Assembly (NCBI GenBank): GCA_001275005.1
Contig: JWZX01003219.1
Span: forward strand, 1-41,903
Source of the DNA: Chrysochromulina tobinii
Lineage: Eukaryota > Haptophyta > Prymnesiales > Chrysochromulinaceae
Direction: 5' to 3'
DNA: 41,903 nt
Part shown: positions 8,405 through 17,235 of the stretch, piece after piece
Position numbering within the stretch: the first letter of the stretch is position 1
How the letters are laid out: each line of letters opens with the position of its first letter
Notes under the pieces: generated by a model
What the model was told of the DNA's origin: nothing
Seen by the model: only the letters and a program-made list of their open reading frames with translations
Database searches by the model: none
Position numbers and translations under genes: made by a program

Positions 8405-9730
8405 TTAATTGGCGCCGAGGACGTTGACGCAGTTAAGGTCCGCCATGGCCTCGCCGAGACGCTTGGCCATTGACTGCTCAGCGGCGCGAAGGGACATGCG
8501 CGGGTCGTAGTACTTCTTGTTCGGCTTGGTCGCGCCCTCGGGGTTGCCGATCTGGCCCTGCAGGTAGTCGCGGTTCTTGGCCTCGTACTGGCGAATGCCA
8601 TCCCAGAACGACCACTGCGTGTCCGTGTCGATGTTCATCTTGATCGTGCCGGCCTCGATGGCGTAGCGGATGTCCTCCCGGGACGAGCCCGAGCCGCCGT
8701 GGAAGACGAAGAAGGCCGGCTTCTTGTTGGCGCCCCCCAGCTTCTCCGAGATGTATTTCTGCGAGTTGTGGAGGATTACGGGCTGCAGGTCGATCTTGCC
8801 AGCGTACACGCCGTGCACGTTGCCGAAGGCGGCGGCAATGGTGAACTGACCGTTGGGCACGGCCGAGAGCGCCTTGTACACCTGCCACACCTCGTCGGGC
8901 TGAGTGTAGAGGCGCGACGCGTCGACGCCCTCGTTGTTGACGCCGTCCTCCTCGCCGCCGGTCACGCCGAGCTCCATCTCGAGCAGCAGGTTCACCTTGC
9001 TCATGCGCTCGAGGTACTTTTTGCACGTCTCAATGTTCTCCTCGAGGGGCTCCTCGGACAGGTCGAGCATGTGCGACGAGAAGAGCGGCTCGCCGTGGGT
9101 TTTGAAGTACGCCTCGTTGGCCTCGATCAGGCCGTCAAACCACGGCAGCCACTCACGCATGCAGTGGTCGGTGTGCAGGATGACTGGCACGCCGTACAGC
9201 TTGGCGACCTCGCGCACATGCAGGGCGCCCGCAATGCAGCCGGCGATGCTCGCAGCATCGTTCGTGTTGTCCGCAGTTTTGCCAGCGTAGAACTGGCCGC
9301 CGCCGCGCGAGAACTGAATGATCATGGGGCCACCGCACTTCTTGGCCGCCTCGAGGCAGCCGCTGATGGAGCACGACGAGACGACATTCACAGCTGGGAT
9401 CGCATAGCCATTCGTTTTGGCGTGCTCAAGCAGGTCGGTAAGAGCCTTTCCAGTCACGACACCGGGCTTGACCGAAGTCGGGAGGGGAGTGATGGTCTTC
9501 ACCTGCATGCTGATGGGGCCAGCACGGCCCTGCGTGCACAGCAGGCAACATACGCAGCGCTCACCGTCGGAGCTTACCATAAGGACGGCGCATGTGCTGG
9601 CAAACGCGTCACAGCAGCCAGCGCTATGCCAGGCAACGGCGGTCGTGAATGTGCAAACAATTTCAGGCGATGCAGAGGGGCAGGCGCGCACCACATTGAG
9701 CGCCAGCCCAGAGATGACGAAAGAGAGCAT
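8405..9730 (-). CDS. FBA: Class II fructose-bisphosphate aldolase (zinc-dependent)
   Basis: Catalyses reversible cleavage of fructose 1,6-bisphosphate to DHAP and glyceraldehyde 3-phosphate using a divalent metal. All hallmarks are present: ILHTDHC (catalytic Asp and Zn-binding His), MELGVTGGEEDGV, AFGNVHGVYAG and FVFHGGSGSS (further Zn ligands and phosphate loop), and NIDTDTQW. The C-terminus YYDPRMSLRAAEQSM is typical of the long class IIA form. I chose the ATG at 9730, which gives a short hydrophobic leader MLSFVISGLALN. About 54 Cys-rich residues follow that have no family counterpart and are best explained as an intron (about 9530-9691). After splicing the protein is about 386 aa, normal for the family. 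Chromalveolate plastids are known to use a class II aldolase, so plastid targeting is plausible but unproven. The gene is divergent from the class I aldolase. Confidence 0.93.
   Translation of the reverse strand: MLSFVISGLALNVVRACPSASPEIVCTFTTAVAWHSAGCCDAFASTCAVLMVSSDGERCVCCLLCTQGRAGPISMQVKTITPLPTSVKPGVVTGKALTDLLEHAKTNGYAIPAVNVVSSCSISGCLEAAKKCGGPMIIQFSRGGGQFYAGKTADNTNDAASIAGCIAGALHVREVAKLYGVPVILHTDHCMREWLPWFDGLIEANEAYFKTHGEPLFSSHMLDLSEEPLEENIETCKKYLERMSKVNLLLEMELGVTGGEEDGVNNEGVDASRLYTQPDEVWQVYKALSAVPNGQFTIAAAFGNVHGVYAGKIDLQPVILHNSQKYISEKLGGANKKPAFFVFHGGSGSSREDIRYAIEAGTIKMNIDTDTQWSFWDGIRQYEAKNRDYLQGQIGNPEGATKPNKKYYDPRMSLRAAEQSMAKRLGEAMADLNCVNVLGAN
9530..9691 (-). other. Putative in-frame intron in class II aldolase
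   Basis: On the minus strand the donor is GTGCGC at 9691 (or GTGGTG at 9694) and the acceptor is CACGCAG ending at 9530. The 162 or 165 nt contain no stop, so both spliced and retained forms keep the frame. The encoded residues are Cys-rich and out of keeping with an aldolase, which favours splicing. The result joins the leader to GRAGPISMQVKT. Confidence 0.55.
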
Positions 9731-9945
9731 CGATTCCGCGGCGGAAAATCTCGATTCCCGAGAGCAGAATCTTTCTGGGCCGCATGAAAAGTTAAGGAGT
9801 GTGGAAACAAAGGTGGGCGGTGGACGGTGAGCGGTGAGGCGCGATGTATATATGAGGAGCTTCACAATGAAAACTCGAAAAAAACTCGATCTCGTACTGA
9901 GATCCTTCTGAATCCCCGATCTCGCACTCCGCCGAACTCGATACC
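9731..9945. promoter_or_regulatory. Shared promoter of two head-to-head aldolase genes
   Basis: Only 215 bp separate the two start codons. A TATATAT-like element at about 9846-9852 lies about 95 bp before the class I ATG. Several CTCGAT/ATCTCG words are spread over 9870-9945, including in the last 60 bp before the class I gene. Coordinated control of both genes is an inference from the arrangement. Confidence 0.55.
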
Positions 9946-11127
9946 ATGCTTACCCTCGTTTCAGGCTCCCTTTCCTTCACTGCGGGCATGCACCCGATCT
10001 CGTTCAACCGCGTGGCCGTCAACATGATGGCCACCCCCAACGCGGCGGCGATCTACGATGGCAAGTACACTGCTGAGCTCCGCAAGACGGCGAACGCCAT
10101 GGTTGCCAAGGGCAAGGGCCTGCTCGCCTGCGACGAGTCCACGGGCACCGTTGGCAAGCGTCTGGAGGCGAACGGCATGGAGAACACCGAGGCGAATCGC
10201 TGCGCCTGGCGCAACCTTCTCTTCACCACGGCTGGCCTTGGCGAGTTCATCTCGGGCGCCATCCTGTACGAGGAGACGCTCTTCCAGAACGACCCGAATG
10301 GCAAGCCGTTCGTCGATGTGCTGAACGCAAACGGCATCATCCCGGGCATCAAGGTCGACGTCGGCCTCAAGCCCCTCGTTGGCGGCGGCCCGGGCGAGAC
10401 CTGGTGCACCGGCCTCGACACCCTCGCTGAGCGTGCGCCGAAGTACTACGCGCAGGGCGCGCGCTTCGCCAAGTGGCGCACGGGCCTCAAGATCGACGTG
10501 CCGAACGGCTGCCCGACCGACCTCGCGATCGAGGTGGCCGCGCAGGACCTCGCTCGCTACGCGCGCATCTGCCAGGAGTCTGGCCTCGTCCCGATCGTCG
10601 AGCCTGAGATCCTCATCGACGGCGACCACGACCTTGCCACGACCGCTCGCATCCAGGAGCGTGTGCTCACGACCGTGTACGCGAAGCTCCAGGACAACGG
10701 CGTGCTCCTCGAGGGCTCCCTGCTGAAGCCCTCCATGACCGTCCCGGGTGTCGATGCCAAGGACAAGTCGGACCCGACCACCATCGCCAAGATGACCGTG
10801 CAGACCCTCGACCGCTGCCTGCCCCCGGCGATGGTCGGCGTCACCTTCCTCTCGGGCGGCATCTCCGAGGAGGACTCGTCGATCTACCTGAACGAGATCA
10901 ACAAGCTCCCGCGCAAGGGCGCGTGGGCGCTCACCTTCTCCTTCTCGCGCGCTCTCCAGTCGTCGTGCATCAAGGTGTGGGGCGGCAAGAAGGAGAACTA
11001 CAAGGCGGCGCAGGACCAGTTGTACGCGCGCGCCAAGGCCAACTCGGAGGCCTCGCTCGGCAAGTACAAGCCCGGCTCGCAGCCTTCCATTGAGCAGTCG
11101 CTCTTCGTCAAGAACTACGTCTACTAG
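9946..11127 (+). CDS. FBA: Class I fructose-bisphosphate aldolase (Schiff-base)
   Basis: Same reaction as its class II neighbour but of unrelated sequence type and mechanism. K261 in LLEGSLLKPSM is the Schiff-base lysine; K176 in AKWR and D63-E-S in ACDEST are further active-site positions. LSGGISEED binds phosphate, and the C-terminal KNYVY supplies the mobile Tyr393. Total length is 393 aa against about 360 for the family; the surplus is an N-terminal leader of about 30 residues (MLTLVSGSLSFTAG, then HPISFNRVAVNMM) that suggests organelle targeting. I chose the ATG at 9946 because the leader starts there. No intron is seen. Codons are strongly biased to C/G at the third position throughout, consistent with high expression. 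Confidence 0.95.
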   Translation: MLTLVSGSLSFTAGMHPISFNRVAVNMMATPNAAAIYDGKYTAELRKTANAMVAKGKGLLACDESTGTVGKRLEANGMENTEANRCAWRNLLFTTAGLGEFISGAILYEETLFQNDPNGKPFVDVLNANGIIPGIKVDVGLKPLVGGGPGETWCTGLDTLAERAPKYYAQGARFAKWRTGLKIDVPNGCPTDLAIEVAAQDLARYARICQESGLVPIVEPEILIDGDHDLATTARIQERVLTTVYAKLQDNGVLLEGSLLKPSMTVPGVDAKDKSDPTTIAKMTVQTLDRCLPPAMVGVTFLSGGISEEDSSIYLNEINKLPRKGAWALTFSFSRALQSSCIKVWGGKKENYKAAQDQLYARAKANSEASLGKYKPGSQPSIEQSLFVKNYVY

Positions 11128-11452
11128 ACGCGCTTTCGCGCTTCGCGGCGCGGGTGTGAGAGGGTGGGCCTAGGTTCACGTCACACGACAGCGTGGTGAG
11201 CCTAGGTGAGCTAATGTGCCAGGGGCCTCTTAACCAAACTGCGATGAGGGAGTCAGTGCATGTGTGATTGTGAGGATATCCAGTGACGCACACATTATAA
11301 AAACGGTTATTAAGCTGCTTAAATAATAGCTGTCGCGTTCAGGTCTCTCGGTGTTCTCTCTTTTCGGATGACTATAGCCTGACAACTGCCCATCGTGCAA
11401 GCTTCAATACAGCGAACAGCGCTCCAAGCGCCACCGCATGTGCGCCGCATCG
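11128..11452. other. Convergent intergenic region
   Basis: These 325 bp are the 3' regions of the class I aldolase (plus) and the small Tim gene (minus). A short AT-rich patch occurs at about 11291-11333. Nothing else is recognisable. Confidence 0.5.
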
Positions 11453-11818
11453 TCACGGGGCCGCCAGACTCTGTGCGTATGCTGCGCTGGACCCACCAGA
11501 CACAAGCAGAAATTTCTCGACGCAAGTCTGCAGGCACCGCTCCTCTGATGTGCGAAGATATCTGCGATTAGTCGCGAGTCGTTGAGGCTGTGAGCGGGGG
11601 TGGCGAACGCTGGTCCGAGGCAAGTGTGCGCACTTGGTGAAGCCAAATTCCGTGACGCACTCACGAAAGCAACGGTCGGCAACCTCGTTGACGTGCAACA
11701 AGGCACGTCTGCGTTGGGCAGACTCGACGGCTCGGAGGTGGTTGACAACTGCGGCTGATGGGGGCAAAGGTGCTGGCGGCGCGGGCGGCGGAAGCGGAGA
11801 GCCGTCGTGGAGTGGCAT
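11453..11818 (-). CDS. TIM9: Small Tim chaperone, Tim9-like (mitochondrial intermembrane space)
   Basis: Small Tim proteins escort hydrophobic precursors across the mitochondrial intermembrane space. The twin CX3C signature is present: CFREC and CLQTC, which in this family form two intramolecular disulfides. Read through, the Cys pairs are too far apart. Removing a 72-nt intron (11562-11633) gives 16 residues between them (VTEFGFTKYLRTSEER), within the family range, and a 97-aa protein. The tail CVEKFLLVSGG matches the Tim9 pattern (C-x-EKFL-x-x-S) better than Tim10, Tim8 or Tim13. An N-terminal Pro-rich stretch (PLPPPAPPAPLPP) is unusual and could be an extra. I chose the start at 11818, the only in-frame ATG before the motif. 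It is divergent from the 735-aa coiled-coil gene. Confidence 0.78.
   Translation of the reverse strand: MPLHDGSPLPPPAPPAPLPPSAAVVNHLRAVESAQRRRALLHVNEVADRCFRECVTEFGFTKCAHLPRTSVRHPRSQPQRLATNRRYLRTSEERCLQTCVEKFLLVSGGSSAAYAQSLAAP
11562..11633 (-). other. Putative 72-nt GT-AG intron in the small Tim gene
   Basis: The donor is AA/GTGCGC at 11633 and the acceptor ATCGCAG ends at 11562. A branch-point-like GACTAAT lies just upstream of the acceptor. Splicing is phase 2 and joins AA + A to give Lys, which restores the normal CX3C spacing. No boundary repeat is seen here. Confidence 0.65.
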
Positions 11819-12096
11819 CGCAATGGGTCACGGGGCCCGGGACAACTCAACGAGAGTTCCCGAATCGCCGCGCGCGTTCACGCCCACGGTGTGACGTTCG
11901 AACGCACACACCTGACTTCTCGACAAATAGGTGTGTGAGGTCAGCACACAGAGTCGCGTCTGTCTTGTTAACGTTCACACAGAAACGCCCGTTCGCAACT
12001 CCGCGGGACCGCTGCCGCTGTGCTGATCGTGGGGTTGCCAGAGCGTGGCCGAAGAGAGTACGCTCAGCAGGTGTTTGGCGCAGAGAAGCACGCGAA

Positions 12097-14502
12097 ATGC
12101 AAGTCTTGAAGGAGCACAAAATACAACCCTCCGACAAGGTGACGGTGGAAAAGGTCGAGGCGTTGCTCAACTCAGTGCTTCGGGAACTGCAAAAGGAGAA
12201 GACGCGCGCACGTAGCGTCGAGGAGACACTTCGCAAGATGGAAAGCGCAGCACAACGGCAAGAAGCTCAGCCCACGGCAGCTGCAGCGCTCGCACAGATT
12301 GCAGCATTGCAGGCGGAGTTCCATCGGCTTGCACAGCAGCAGCACGTCGCTGCTGAGGCAACTGCGAATCGTCTGTCCGCCCTTGAGAGTGGGGTTGGTG
12401 GCAGGAGTACTTGCGGCGGCAGGACCAGCGGCGGCGGCGGGAGCGAAAAGTATCGGGAGCCCCCGCCTCTGCACGCCCCGCCGCCGAAGCACCGCGAGCC
12501 ACCAACCGTGGGCTCGTCTGCAATGACAGCGTCATCGCAGACCGCCTTAGAGCAGCTGGAGGCGCGCATGGCGAGCCTCGAGTCCCGCACTGCCAACGCG
12601 ACGGTCACAGCGACGAGCGCCGCGAGCGCCGCCGAGGGCAGTGCGGCCGCTGTTGCGGCGATGCGGGCGCGGGTGGAGCTGGTTGCATCTGAGGGGACGA
12701 GGGAGTCGAGGGAGCTGCACGCGGCGCTTGAGACGTTACTGTCGCGAGTGGAGGCCCAAGTGCAGACCCAGCTCGCCTTACGCACCCAGGCCATCGAGGA
12801 GGCCTGCCTCCAAGCCGCTACGAAGGCGGCGACTCAAACGGCGATAGGGGCGGCCACATCCATCGCGGCGAAGGCTCCAGTGGCGACGGGCTCTGCCACA
12901 GCGAACAGTGCGGCGGCGCGTTGTGATGCGGTGGAGGCCCGCCAAAAGAGCGTGGAGGCGCGTGCCGAGGCGAGGCTGCTCGAGCTGGCAGAGCACCTCA
13001 AGGCGCTCGAGAAGGCGCTCGAGCACTCCCAACGTGAGGGGACAAACAAGCTGGGCCTGAGTGCCTCTCTGAGTGCATGCTGATTGCCTCCCTCATCAGG
13101 TGAGGGGACGAGCATGCTGGGCCTGAGTGCCTCTCTGAGTGCATGCTGATTGCCTCCCTCATCAGGTGAGGGGACGAGCATGCTGGGCCTGAGTGCCTCT
13201 CTGAGTGCATGCTGATTGCCTCCCTCATCAGGTGAGGGGACGAGCATGCTGGGCCGGCAGCTCGAGGCGAGCCTTGTCGGTCGAGTGACTGACGCGATCC
13301 AGAAAGCGTTGCCGCCCTGGGTGTCGAGTGAATCGGCGGCCGAGCGCGCAGCCGAAGCGGCGGCGGCAAAGGCGGCAGTAGCGGCAGCTCGTCACGAAGC
13401 CGCCGCCGCCAAGGAAGCCGCCGCCGCCAGTGCTCAGGAAGCCGCGGCCACCCAGGTGAAGCTTGAACGTCTCGAGGCCCGAGTGGAGTGGCTCGAGGCC
13501 GCGCAAGCCCACGCCCACCGGCGGTCCAAGGATGAGCGGGCGGCTCCCGAACCTCGGGTGGAGGGCGCGCCGGAAGCCATGGTCGACCTCAAGGCCCAAC
13601 TCCTCAAGATGAACTCGAGGGTCGACGAAACCAACTTAAAAGTGGAAGAGTTGTCTCAAGCTGTGGCGATGGCGGCTCAAGAAGGCCGTGCAGCGAGCCG
13701 GGCCGCGGCAGCTGCAACCTCAGCAGTGGCGGCGCGAGGCGAGAGTGCCGCTGGCCTGGCTGCGGACGCGAGGTTGCTGCTGGAACGCCGCTGCCAAGCC
13801 CTTGAGACCACCGTAGAGGCGTTGCGTGGCTCGTCGCTCGGCGTCGATCGCAGGGGCAGTGGTCATGGCGTCCATGGGTCTGACGGAACTGTGGGAAGTC
13901 TCGATGACGCATGGCTTGAAGCCGCACTGCGGCCGAAGCTCAATCGATCCGAGTGGACAACACTCCGGGAGGAGCTTCTAGCAGAGGTTCACAAGCTTCT
14001 GCATCAAGCCACGGCGCCACGGCCGCCCCCTCCGCTACCGTCCCAGCAGCTCAACGCGCGACTGGGCGCGTCACGAGAGGCTTTCCCTGAGGCGGCTGCC
14101 CCGGCTCCGATGGACGCGGAGGCTGAGAGCACTCGCCTCCGTCTGCAGAGCCGAACCGTGAGCGAACACTTCGCACTGGGCGGCACGGACGGACGGCTGT
14201 ACCGAGGCGCCGCAACGGGCGTCGTGCAGGAGTGGGTACTAGAGAAGGAGGAGTACTCGCGCGAGCGACCGGACACAGCGGCCCCAACGATCGGCGTCTC
14301 CTCCGCCGTACGCATGCGGCCTGTGCCTGCATCTGCCGGTTCCGCTGCCAAGCGACCAAGCAGCGCTGGCGCTCGCGCCTTGTATCGACACTCTTCGATT
14401 GCCACAGCATGCATCCCTTCCACACAGGCACAGGCACATGCAAATGCGGCCTTCTCACGACGTGCTGCGACTCCGGGCGTTCATACGCTCGGCCTCCAGT
14501 GA
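12097..14502 (+). CDS. Ala-rich coiled-coil protein, 735 aa, interrupted by repeated intron
   Basis: Family not recognised. I chose the ATG at 12097 (MQVLKEHKIQPSD) because the upstream open frame is Arg/Cys-rich and unlike the protein. The N-terminal 50 residues look conserved and helical (VTVEKVEALLNSVLRELQ). Coiled coil then alternates with Gly/Pro-rich linkers (about 105-145) through to about residue 640, with very high Ala and Glu. Translation stops at 13081 if read straight through. Splicing out 13034-13231 joins HSQ, a split Arg codon (C + GT) and EGTSMLGRQLEASL in frame and gives 735 aa. The C-terminal 90 residues are Pro/Ala/Ser-rich and basic (AAKRPSSAGARALYRHSS), as in a disordered microtubule- or nucleic-acid-binding tail. 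Role unknown; structural or cytoskeletal is only a guess. Confidence 0.7.
13034..13231 (+). repeat. Three tandem 66-bp GT...AG units forming an intron
   Basis: Units lie at 13034-13099, 13100-13165 and 13166-13231. Each starts GTGAGGGGAC and ends TTGCCTCCCTCATCAG, with a TGCTGAT branch-like motif before a pyrimidine tract. Units 2 and 3 are identical; unit 1 differs in a few bases near its start. The exon after them (from 13232) begins with the same 24 bp as units 2 and 3. Every unit has an in-frame TGA, so the protein is only made if all 198 nt are removed, either in one step or by three successive 66-nt splicing events. Confidence 0.85.
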
Positions 14503-14820
14503 CGTCTGAAGACCACAATCTATGGGGAGCCATACAGGGCCTAGGCGCATCCTCAAATCCTCTGTGCATCGCATCTCTCAATCAGCACATGGATTGTAGA
14601 CCTCTCACCTCTATTCTTTGTGATACACTGATACTATTGTAATGGTCGTGTTCGAGGGCGCGGCGATCGCCAAGAGATGAAAATAATAATATGTTGCCCA
14701 GATGTGAAGAAATCAGTGCGCGTGTGCACTTGGAGTCTGCTCATTTCCTGGCTGGCCGGAAACTTGCCCGGAGCGCTGCCGTGGGCATGGGTGGCCGGTT
14801 CGCGTCCGCAAAATCGCAAA
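14503..14820. other. Intergenic spacer
   Basis: This 318-bp stretch follows the 735-aa gene and precedes the gene at 14821 on the same strand. A frame is open from 14677 into that gene but contains an unlikely Trp/Cys-rich lead, so it is taken as 5' leader. It serves as terminator of one gene and promoter of the next; no specific element is identified. Confidence 0.4.
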
Positions 14821-15450
14821 ATGAGCGTCGTCAAGAAGCAGCACATCGCCAACAATGTGCTGCGCCGCGGGAACCCGTATGCTGTCAACCTGAAGGCGGA
14901 CCACGAGCGGTGCCTGGAGGAAGCGCGTGTGCGCCAACAGATGGAGGAACGGCAGCGGAAGCAGGAGGAGAAGATGCGCGAAAGGATCAGGCGGCAGATC
15001 GTGCAGGCGGCCATGGAGGAGTCGCAGGAGCTGCCGGAACCGCTTGAGGTGGTGGCGGCGCTCGAGGACGAGAAGCGGGTGCGCGCATGGAGCGGTCTGC
15101 TAAAGGTCGATGACCGCTACCACGCGGCGCGCTCCGACTTGCGTCGTCGATTCTACGAGCCCACGTTGGAGGAGCAGGACAGACGGGATGTGGCCTACAT
15201 GCAGCGCAAGGCCTTCCACGGGATGGAGCGTGACGCGAGGCGCAGCGAGCTGGATGCGGTCGACAAGGCACGCTCCGCACTTCTGCTAGTCGCGAGCGAG
15301 AAGAAGCTGCAGGAAGTCGAGCATCGCAGATCGCAGGTGCAGCTCCTCAAGGCGCAGAGCGCCGTGGCGCTCCACGGCGCTCGGGTAGCATCGCAGGTCA
15401 GCGTACACGCTACCCCTGCCCCAATTCCACGAAACATTCCTTTGTATTAG
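14821..15450 (+). CDS. Highly charged helical protein, 209 aa
   Basis: Family not recognised. I chose the ATG at 14821 (MSVVKKQHIANNVL) because the sequence becomes regular there. Residues about 30-70 form a single charged helix (EEARVRQQMEERQRKQEEKM). A central part follows (LLKVDDRYHAARSDLRRRFYEPTLEE), then a second coiled coil to about residue 180. The short tail PAPIPRNIPLY is uncharged. The composition and the conserved-looking opening RRGNPYAVNLKADHERC recall small axonemal or microtubule-associated proteins, but this is a guess. No signal peptide or membrane span. Confidence 0.6.
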   Translation: MSVVKKQHIANNVLRRGNPYAVNLKADHERCLEEARVRQQMEERQRKQEEKMRERIRRQIVQAAMEESQELPEPLEVVAALEDEKRVRAWSGLLKVDDRYHAARSDLRRRFYEPTLEEQDRRDVAYMQRKAFHGMERDARRSELDAVDKARSALLLVASEKKLQEVEHRRSQVQLLKAQSAVALHGARVASQVSVHATPAPIPRNIPLY

Positions 15451-15864
15451 AGGCGTTGTTGTAGTCCACGGCCCGTGCCCGTTCAAAAATGACTTTAAAT
15501 GACTCTCACTCTGAGATTAGTTTTCCAGTTAACGGAGTTCTGCTTACGTATAATATCTCGTCGATACGTCGTATGCCGGCTAACCGGCTATGGCGAATGG
15601 GTTATTATTATATAAATGGCTCATGTCGTATGGCTAACGCGAAGTTAAAGCGTTATTAAGTTGTAGTTGAAGATCGCGCGCAAATCGGAGGAAAAACGAC
15701 GCGACAGTCCGTCGTTCGTGGCTCCCCCGGGTACCGGGTGCCGCGCCTGGAACCGCTCACGCGACTCCCGGGCCGGGCGCGGTGGCCGGTGCGCCTGTGC
15801 CCTGTGCGGCGACGGTGCGCCTGTGCCCTGTGCGCTCTCGCCGCTTACACGCCTTCGTGTCCTA
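15451..15864. other. Convergent intergenic region with a 21-bp direct repeat
   Basis: These 414 bp separate two converging genes. The part at about 15485-15670 is relatively AT-rich and is probably 3' UTR. A 21-bp exact direct repeat occurs at 15788-15808 and 15814-15834. No gene is seen. Confidence 0.5.
15788..15834. repeat. 21-bp direct repeat, 26-bp period
   Basis: GGTGCGCCTGTGCCCTGTGCG occurs at 15788-15808 and again at 15814-15834 with a 5-bp spacer. It lies just beyond the 3' end of the minus-strand membrane protein gene. Origin by slippage is likely. Confidence 0.6.
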
Positions 15865-17073
15865 CTACACCCGGCCTGCGGTGCCATAGCCGGCGCCGCC
15901 TCGAGCGCCAAGTTGGCTCGTGCCGCGCAGCCCTGCGATGGGCTTGGCCTCTGCAGCGGTGGCCGCTGCACGCACCCTCCGCTGATGCACGAGGATCCTT
16001 CCTAGAGCGATGAGCGCGACAAGGACGACGAGGACAACGAGGCCGATCGCGAGGAGAAAGGGCAGCGACGCGGCCGCCCTCGCCGAGATCTCGTACTGCG
16101 CCCACGAGTTGCCGCGCCCTAGGACGAGAATATTCAGGCGCTCGTTGAATAGCCGATCGTGTTGAAGCATGAACATGGCCGACGGGTTTGTCGCACTGTC
16201 GCAGCGCATGGCCGCATCATGCTGCAGGACCGTCGGCCACTCACCGAAGCGAAAGTACACGTCGATGAAGCCACCGCCCGGCCCGCTGCGCAGCAGGTCG
16301 ATCTGCACGCGCAGGCTCTCGTGCGCTTTGGGGTCGTAGTAGAAGTAGTCAGCGAAAGCGACTCCCTCACTGGTGCTTGAAGCGAAGGCGCTGGTGCCCG
16401 CTGGCGCGCCGGCGGCGAAGACGGTGCGCCGGAGCGCCGGCGCACCTGGCGAGAGGACGAGCGCGCCGACGAGAGTTGCTTCGAGGGTGAAGGCGCCGGG
16501 CGCATCGACGGACACGAACCATCGACCAGGCGTGAGCACACCCGCGGTGTGTGAGCACGTGGCTTCTCGGCGAAGCCGGCACATGACGTTGCACGAGCAC
16601 TCGCATCGCGTACCGCAGCCTGGCCCGAGGCAGGGGCAGAAGTCGCACGTCTCGCAGCTCTGCTCGAATGGCTTGACCTCAATGATGGGACCGATGATGC
16701 TGCTGCTGCTGGAGGACTGGTCAGCCGAGGAGATGGGCAAGGCGCGCTCGCCGAACAGCACGATATCGGTTGGTCTGGGAGTGGCAACGCTGACGACGAC
16801 TTTCTGTCCAGTGGTAGCTGGACCCTCGACATCTAAACAGAACTGCATCCGCCCAACGCCGCTCACTGTCGACCGGCTGGTGAGGCATTTTGGCGCGGGG
16901 AGGAGACGCTCACCGTAGCCGGATGGCTGCGCCGTGACGGTTGTGATGATGGCCACGGCCAAAGTGACCGAAGGGAGATTTCGTCCAAAGCGGCGCTCAT
17001 GTGTCGTGGATGAGGCGGCTTTCGTTGCTGAGTGGATGACCACGGCCGCCATAGCAATCCACAAGGTCTTCAT
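15865..17073 (-). CDS. Cys-rich type I membrane protein, 402 aa
   Basis: Predicted surface or secretory-pathway protein of unknown function. The N-terminus (MKTLWIAMAAVVIHSATKAA) is hydrophobic, and a second stretch at about 34-50 (PSVTLAVAIITTVTAQP) ends in a good signal-peptidase site, so the true N-terminus may differ or an intron may be present. A Cys-rich knot of EGF/metallothionein look (CETCDFCPCLGPGCGTRC) lies at about 138-160. The next 150 residues are beta-rich (GRWFVSVDAPGAFTLEATL; FIDVYFRFGEWPT), like secreted adhesion or PPC-type domains. A 24-residue membrane span (LPFLLAIGLVVLVVLVALIA) near residue 340 is followed by a basic cytoplasmic tail with Arg/Ala/Gly. It is divergent from the small membrane protein at 17236. 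Confidence 0.65.
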   Translation of the reverse strand: MKTLWIAMAAVVIHSATKAASSTTHERRFGRNLPSVTLAVAIITTVTAQPSGYGERLLPAPKCLTSRSTVSGVGRMQFCLDVEGPATTGQKVVVSVATPRPTDIVLFGERALPISSADQSSSSSSIIGPIIEVKPFEQSCETCDFCPCLGPGCGTRCECSCNVMCRLRREATCSHTAGVLTPGRWFVSVDAPGAFTLEATLVGALVLSPGAPALRRTVFAAGAPAGTSAFASSTSEGVAFADYFYYDPKAHESLRVQIDLLRSGPGGGFIDVYFRFGEWPTVLQHDAAMRCDSATNPSAMFMLQHDRLFNERLNILVLGRGNSWAQYEISARAAASLPFLLAIGLVVLVVLVALIALGRILVHQRRVRAAATAAEAKPIAGLRGTSQLGARGGAGYGTAGRV

Positions 17074-17235
17074 TCACAAGTTCACAACACACCAACAAGC
17101 ACACACCAAGAGTCTTCACCAAGTTGTGCTCGACACGAGGCTCGCTGAAGTCGCGAAAGCTCCGCGGGGCGAATCACGAGATGAAGGCGCCTTTCTGGAC
17201 GTGTCGGCGAAAGAGCGCTTAATACGGCGCTTTCG

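Noticed and set aside
13034-13231. Possible CRISPR-like or satellite array
   Set aside because: Three units with no distinct spacers, in a eukaryotic gene, with splice signals at every junction; better read as an intron.
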